Below, in pieces: positions 60,144-64,000 of a stretch of DNA of 64,000 nucleotides; within the stretch, counting starts at the first letter, position 1, and the number at the start of each line of letters is the position of its first letter. The DNA is from NaphS2 sp964588535. GTDB taxonomy: Bacteria > Desulfobacterota > DSM-4660 > Desulfatiglandales > Desulfatiglandaceae. A program made the position numbers and the translations under genes. Below the pieces are notes generated by a model. The model had not been told where the DNA came from, did not search any database, and was given only the letters and a program-made list of their open reading frames with translations. Where the stretch lies: the NCBI GenBank assembly GCA_964588535.1, contig CAZPQA010000003.1, positions 11,206-75,205 of the forward strand, read 5' to 3'.

Positions 60144-60301
60144 GAGCCAGATGTATGGGAAATCCGCTTGTCCGGTTTTGTGAGGGACCGGGGAACAACC
60201 GAAGGTATGGCTGAGATAAAGTGGCACCGCAGGGAAACCAGGCGGCAAACGGAGAAAACAAACTTCAGCCTGTAGCCACGGGAGGCCCCGGTCTACTCGA
60301 C
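60144..60301 (+). mobile_element. possible group II intron 3' remnant (domain V/VI-like)
   Basis: AGAGCCAGATG...GGGAAATCCGC...TCCGGTTTTGTGAGGGA resembles group II intron domain V, whose outer AGAGCC/GGTTTT stem forms with wobble pairs; the inner stem is decayed. GGTCTACTCGAC at 60290-60301 looks like an intron 3' end. There is no reverse transcriptase or 5' half nearby, so it is a fragment at best. Confidence 0.35.
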
Positions 60302-60436
60302 AACGTGCACTGTGTAGCGTCGCACATCCGACAGAATTTCGCAAGGCTGGAAGATGAATTGTTGCGTTCTGAAAAAATGGCTTGCGGCAAGGATAATATA
60401 GGCAGCTCCGCGTTGGGGGTAACGGCACGAGTCCCG

Positions 60437-63400
60437 CTATTTCTCTAATTCTTCCTTAACAGCAACCCCAACTTTTGACAAAGTGTAAGGCTTTTTTATG
60501 TACTTGCCTGCACCCAGTTCCTGGGCCATGTCCACTTCTCTTGTTTTGGCATACCCACTTGCTATGATCGCCTTCTGCCCGGGGCGGATCTTTATGATCC
60601 CCTCATAGGTTTTCCGGCCGTTGATCCCTTTGGGCATGACCATATCGAGGACAATGAGATCTACGGGATGTTCTTTCACATATTCAATGGCCTCTTCTCC
60701 GCTTGAGACAGTTTCAGCGGTATAACCCAGCCTGTTTAATATCCCGCTTGCAATCTCCCTCTGTCTTTCTTCATCATCAACCACCAGGATTTTCTCTCCG
60801 TGCCCGAGATAGTCATCCAAAGGGACCTGTTCCCCCTCGTCAGCCACTTGCTCCCTGGTCGTCGGGAAGTAAAGTTCAAATACCGTGCCTTTCTCGCTGG
60901 TTCTTACGTTGATGTACCCCTTATGGTCTTGAACCGTGTTCCAAACAACCGCCAGACCCAAACCCGTACCACTTCTGTCCATTACCTTCTTGGTATAGAA
61001 GGGCTCGAAGATCCTCTCAAGGTCCTGCTGGGAAATACCCAGACCATCGTCTGATACCGTGAGCGTAACATATTCACCCGTGACCACATCTTCATAGCCT
61101 CTCAGAGGTTCATCCAGGTACTGGTCCATGGTGGATATGATGACCGTCCCGCTGCCCTCAATAGCCTCCGAGGCATTTGCAACCAGATTCATCAGGATCT
61201 TCTTCATGTGGGTCGGAGAAGCGTTTACGTTCAACAAATCAGAGTCAAACTGGGTTTTAAAGGTGACAGAAGGGCGAATTGAAACCAAATTCCTGTGTTC
61301 AGTTGAGTTAAGGTATTCCTCGACCACAGTATTAAAGTTCATGATTTCCTTGCTGGTTGCCACCCCCCTGGCGATGGTCATTAAATCTTCTACCACATCT
61401 GCAGCCCGCATGCCTGACTCCTGTATTGTCTTTATGGGTTTCCACATGGGGTTGTCTTCGGGTATATCCATCAGAAGCAGTTCAGGATAGCTCACAATCC
61501 CTGAGAGGATGTTATTCAGGTCATGTGCAATACCTCCTGCCATAAGACCCATAGCCTCCATTTTCTGGGCGCGATGGAGCTGGGATTCCAATTCAACTTT
61601 TTCTTCCTCGGCGCGTTTGTGCTCCGTTTCATGTCTTTCATTCAGCAATCTGACGTGCAGAATAGGCGCTATACGATCAGCGATGGCTTCTAAGAGATCT
61701 ATGTCCTTTTTGGAATAGTCCGTGGGTTTGTCGCCAACCATGAGATTACCTATGGACTCCCCTTTGTGAATGATAGGGGTAGCCAAGGCCGTGCGTATCG
61801 GCATATGACCATCGGGAATGTTGAAAGGCCCGTTGGAAGAAAAACTCTTTTTCTCTCTGAGGGCTCTTGCCCACAGGGCGTTACCCCATGTGTCACGGGG
61901 AAAAAAGATACCCTTGTCCGGTATCTTGCATTCATCCCAGATATCTCTGGTCATGGAGGGAACGAGCCTGTCTCCATTCTCGTCAATATATGCGAAGGTC
62001 CCGTACGGGCTCTCCATGGCCTCTAAGACAACTTGGAGCACTTCTCCATACATTTGGTCGTCGGGAGTGGTGAGAAAGATGTCTGCGATCCGATTTCTGA
62101 TGCTCAACTGCCTTTCTGACTCCCGCAGCACATCCTCTGCCCGTTTTTTTCCAGTAATATCTCGTGTAAGTTCTGAAAAGCCTTTTATTTCTCCATTTTC
62201 GATAATGGGGGTAAAGGAGATCTCAAAGTGCCTTATGTCTCCGTTAGGAAATTCTTGGCCATACTCTGTCCTGAATTTCTCACCCCTTAATACCCGACGA
62301 TGCAATTCGTCCCAGAAGTCAACCATGTCTTTGCCCGGTAGCAGTTTGTGTGGTTTCAGACCCGGTTTCATGTGGATACCAAGAAGCTCCTTAATGATTC
62401 GTGCGTAGGAGGAATTGAACAGTATAGGTGAACCTTTGTCGTCACTGATAAGGATATAGTCGTCCGTATTTTCTAAAAGGCTTTTCAAATTCAAATGAGA
62501 TGTCCGAAGGGTTTCTCTACTCTCCCGTAGCACTTCCTCAGCCTGCTTACGGTCGGTGATGTCCTGAGCAAAACCCGTCCCGCTAACACATTCATCCTTT
62601 TCATTGAATTGAAGTTCGGCCTTTTCCCTTACCCATTTCACGTCACCATCAACTAACAAGCGATGTTCTATATCATAGGGCTTCTTATCAAACGCCTCTT
62701 TCCATTCTTTATCGACGTATTCCCTGTCATCAGGATGAACGCAATTCAAGAAGGTTTCATAAGTGAGTTTCGTTCCGATGGGAAGTCCAAATATTCTGTA
62801 AGTCTCATCCGTCCATAGCAGTTCGTTTTTCTTGATGTCCAGTTCCCAGGTGCCTATTTTTCCAATCTCTTGCGCTTTCTGAAGGAAATAGCTCTTATTC
62901 AGCAGTGCCTTTTGTGCCCGCTTGGCCTCGGTGAGATCAGCTATGATTCCTCGCGTACCAACAGATTGCCCTGCACTAATAATGGGAGTGGAGTATACCA
63001 TCGCAGGATATCTGCGGCCGTCCTTCGTCAGCGCTGTGTATTCAGTACCTCCCAATTTTTCGCCTTTCAAAACCCTCTGAATGTTCTTGAGAGCCCGTTC
63101 GTGATCTTCAGGTATTAACATCTGAAGTGCATTCAGCCCCTTTTCAAAATCTTCTCTTGTGTAACCTAAAATATCAAAAGCCACGCGATTTGTGAAAGTT
63201 AAATTACCTTTTTCATCTGTTTCAAAAACGATTTGAGGCAATGAATCAGATAACTCCCTGTATTTCTCTTCGCTCTCCCGCAACGCCGCCTGTGCATAAT
63301 TGCGTCCTTCCTGGTCTGCGAGCAGTGTCCCTAAAAAGAGGGTACCTAATGGAAATATCAACATCACCGGTATTGATATTTTATTGAGGACTTCAAATGC

Positions 63401-63868
63401 AAGGGGCCATGGCAGTGTCAGCATCCACAGAAGCATAGATATATGTACAATGACACCAAAGGCAAAGAGGTATGACGGTTTTGTCACATCAGGGTTTTTG
63501 CGACGCAAATAGTGATAGCCTACACCGAGGGCCGCCGAGGTGAAGATAACGCCGAATCCTGTCAAGGCTCCGGTTCCGCCAAGCCCAAGACGATAACCTC
63601 CTGCAATTAGCGTTGAAATAGCGGCAGTGACAGGACCACCAAATAGACCTGCCATGCTAACCACCATTGAGCGACCATCGAAGATAACGCCTGGCGCATA
63701 ATTAAAAGGCTGCATCATCCCGGCCACAGCGACCCCACCAAAGAGAATACCAGCAAGAATCTGGCCCGGTATCTCTCCTCGCTTCCAGATGCGGGTCAGG
63801 AAACTATAGAGGATGCTCAATGCAAGGAGCAATGCCACGTTACTGATAAGGTCAGTAAAAATAGTCAT
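60437..63868 (-). CDS. hybrid sensor histidine kinase: 5TM-LYT, PAS repeats, GAF, receiver
   Basis: A 1143-residue membrane-bound kinase. Residues 1-190 hold five to six membrane helices with the 5TMR-LYT type signature (FNYAPGVIFDGRSMVVSMAG, LFGGPVTAAISTLIAGGYR). Then three PAS domains (about 200-325, 330-450, 455-585), a GAF domain (about 590-750), a HisKA with GGIAHDLNNILSG (phospho-His), an HATPase (SDDGLGISQQDLERIFEPF) and a C-terminal receiver (KILVVDDEERQRE, phospho-Asp in LIVLDMVMP). Signal unknown; the upstream TorT-like protein may feed it. Start has AAGGAG upstream. Confidence 0.88.
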   Translation of the reverse strand: MTIFTDLISNVALLLALSILYSFLTRIWKRGEIPGQILAGILFGGVAVAGMMQPFNYAPGVIFDGRSMVVSMAGLFGGPVTAAISTLIAGGYRLGLGGTGALTGFGVIFTSAALGVGYHYLRRKNPDVTKPSYLFAFGVIVHISMLLWMLTLPWPLAFEVLNKISIPVMLIFPLGTLFLGTLLADQEGRNYAQAALRESEEKYRELSDSLPQIVFETDEKGNLTFTNRVAFDILGYTREDFEKGLNALQMLIPEDHERALKNIQRVLKGEKLGGTEYTALTKDGRRYPAMVYSTPIISAGQSVGTRGIIADLTEAKRAQKALLNKSYFLQKAQEIGKIGTWELDIKKNELLWTDETYRIFGLPIGTKLTYETFLNCVHPDDREYVDKEWKEAFDKKPYDIEHRLLVDGDVKWVREKAELQFNEKDECVSGTGFAQDITDRKQAEEVLRESRETLRTSHLNLKSLLENTDDYILISDDKGSPILFNSSYARIIKELLGIHMKPGLKPHKLLPGKDMVDFWDELHRRVLRGEKFRTEYGQEFPNGDIRHFEISFTPIIENGEIKGFSELTRDITGKKRAEDVLRESERQLSIRNRIADIFLTTPDDQMYGEVLQVVLEAMESPYGTFAYIDENGDRLVPSMTRDIWDECKIPDKGIFFPRDTWGNALWARALREKKSFSSNGPFNIPDGHMPIRTALATPIIHKGESIGNLMVGDKPTDYSKKDIDLLEAIADRIAPILHVRLLNERHETEHKRAEEEKVELESQLHRAQKMEAMGLMAGGIAHDLNNILSGIVSYPELLLMDIPEDNPMWKPIKTIQESGMRAADVVEDLMTIARGVATSKEIMNFNTVVEEYLNSTEHRNLVSIRPSVTFKTQFDSDLLNVNASPTHMKKILMNLVANASEAIEGSGTVIISTMDQYLDEPLRGYEDVVTGEYVTLTVSDDGLGISQQDLERIFEPFYTKKVMDRSGTGLGLAVVWNTVQDHKGYINVRTSEKGTVFELYFPTTREQVADEGEQVPLDDYLGHGEKILVVDDEERQREIASGILNRLGYTAETVSSGEEAIEYVKEHPVDLIVLDMVMPKGINGRKTYEGIIKIRPGQKAIIASGYAKTREVDMAQELGAGKYIKKPYTLSKVGVAVKEELEK

Positions 63869-64000
63869 ATCCGGATACTCCTTTAGGCGTGGTAATTCTC
63901 AACACCAGTGAAGGATATTTGCGAGAGGCCGCTGCTATTGCTAAGATTCGTGCATTATGTTGTGTGTTGCCGTAACCCCCTGAAAACGTGTCAGTTTTCA
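63869..64000. other. upstream region of the hybrid kinase gene
   Basis: 132 bp before the kinase start to the window end hold only its ribosome binding site (AAGGAG, minus strand). No further gene or motif was recognised. Confidence 0.5.

Overview
The window reads as chromosome of an anaerobic, sulfate-reducer-type deltaproteobacterium (Desulfobacterota, probably Desulfobacterales). This is inferred from gene content: MtrH-, MtaA/UroD- and corrinoid-protein methyltransferase genes, a RACo-type corrinoid activator, V4R sensor proteins, a DUF3450/ExbB/ExbD/TonB operon, an anaerobic sulfatase maturase and one probable selenoprotein. No rRNA, tRNA or CRISPR array was seen. Most of the window is organised around cobalt and cobamides.

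Layout. 0-1 kb: a thioredoxin-like fragment and an unknown gene. 1.1-9.9 kb: a CsoR/RcnR-type metal sensor, an ECF cobalt/nickel transporter (cbiM-cbiQ-cbiO), then DUF2162, a TolQ/ExbB-like channel, an ExbD-like DUF2149 protein and a secreted, membrane-anchored CobN-like chelatase. 9.9-21.1 kb: a PAS-LuxR regulator, two small CobW/HypB-like GTPases (the second with an in-frame TGA read as selenocysteine), a UroD/MtaA-like methyltransferase, a B12-binding radical SAM enzyme with a PqqD-like partner, a divergent GroEL, and a CbbQ/CbbO-type AAA+/vWA pair. 21.1-23.9 kb: an inserted AbiE-like toxin-antitoxin pair and a truncated PglZ-like gene, bracketed by a 127-bp direct repeat of the end of the neighbouring formylglycine-generating-enzyme-like gene. 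23.8-28 kb (minus strand): that gene, a CobW protein and a NuoF/GltD-type flavoprotein. 28.3-40.7 kb: MtrH-like methyltransferase, two V4R proteins, a sensor kinase and response regulator, a second radical SAM protein, a second UroD/MtaA-like methyltransferase, corrinoid protein, RACo-like activator and two small Cys-rich proteins.

40.8-50.8 kb: a cobalamin riboswitch with its own terminator precedes a BtuF-CbiZ fusion, DUF3450, two ExbB, ExbD, TonB, a TPR protein and a CobD-like aminotransferase: a corrinoid salvage and TonB-energising operon. 50.8-64 kb is more mosaic: a histone-deacetylase-like/GNAT convergent pair, a 5'-truncated LuxR regulator, a Tat sulfatase with its radical SAM maturase between two related repeats, a TorT-like binding protein, a possible group II intron remnant and a large hybrid histidine kinase.

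How it fits together. A 38-bp bipartite motif with two TCA(A/T)C half-sites exactly 22 bp apart occurs four times: before the metal-sensor/CbiMQO operon, before the GTPase/methyltransferase/GroEL operon, in the divergent region before the MtrH gene and the flavoprotein, and before the second methyltransferase/corrinoid-protein operon. This suggests one regulon linking cobalt supply, enzyme maturation and corrinoid-dependent methyl transfer (demethylation of an unknown methyl donor towards a pterin, by analogy with Mtv/Mto systems). The most promising undescribed systems are the Sec-GTPase/B12-radical-SAM/PqqD/GroEL/CbbQO maturation island and the possibly proton-motive-force-driven exported CobN system.
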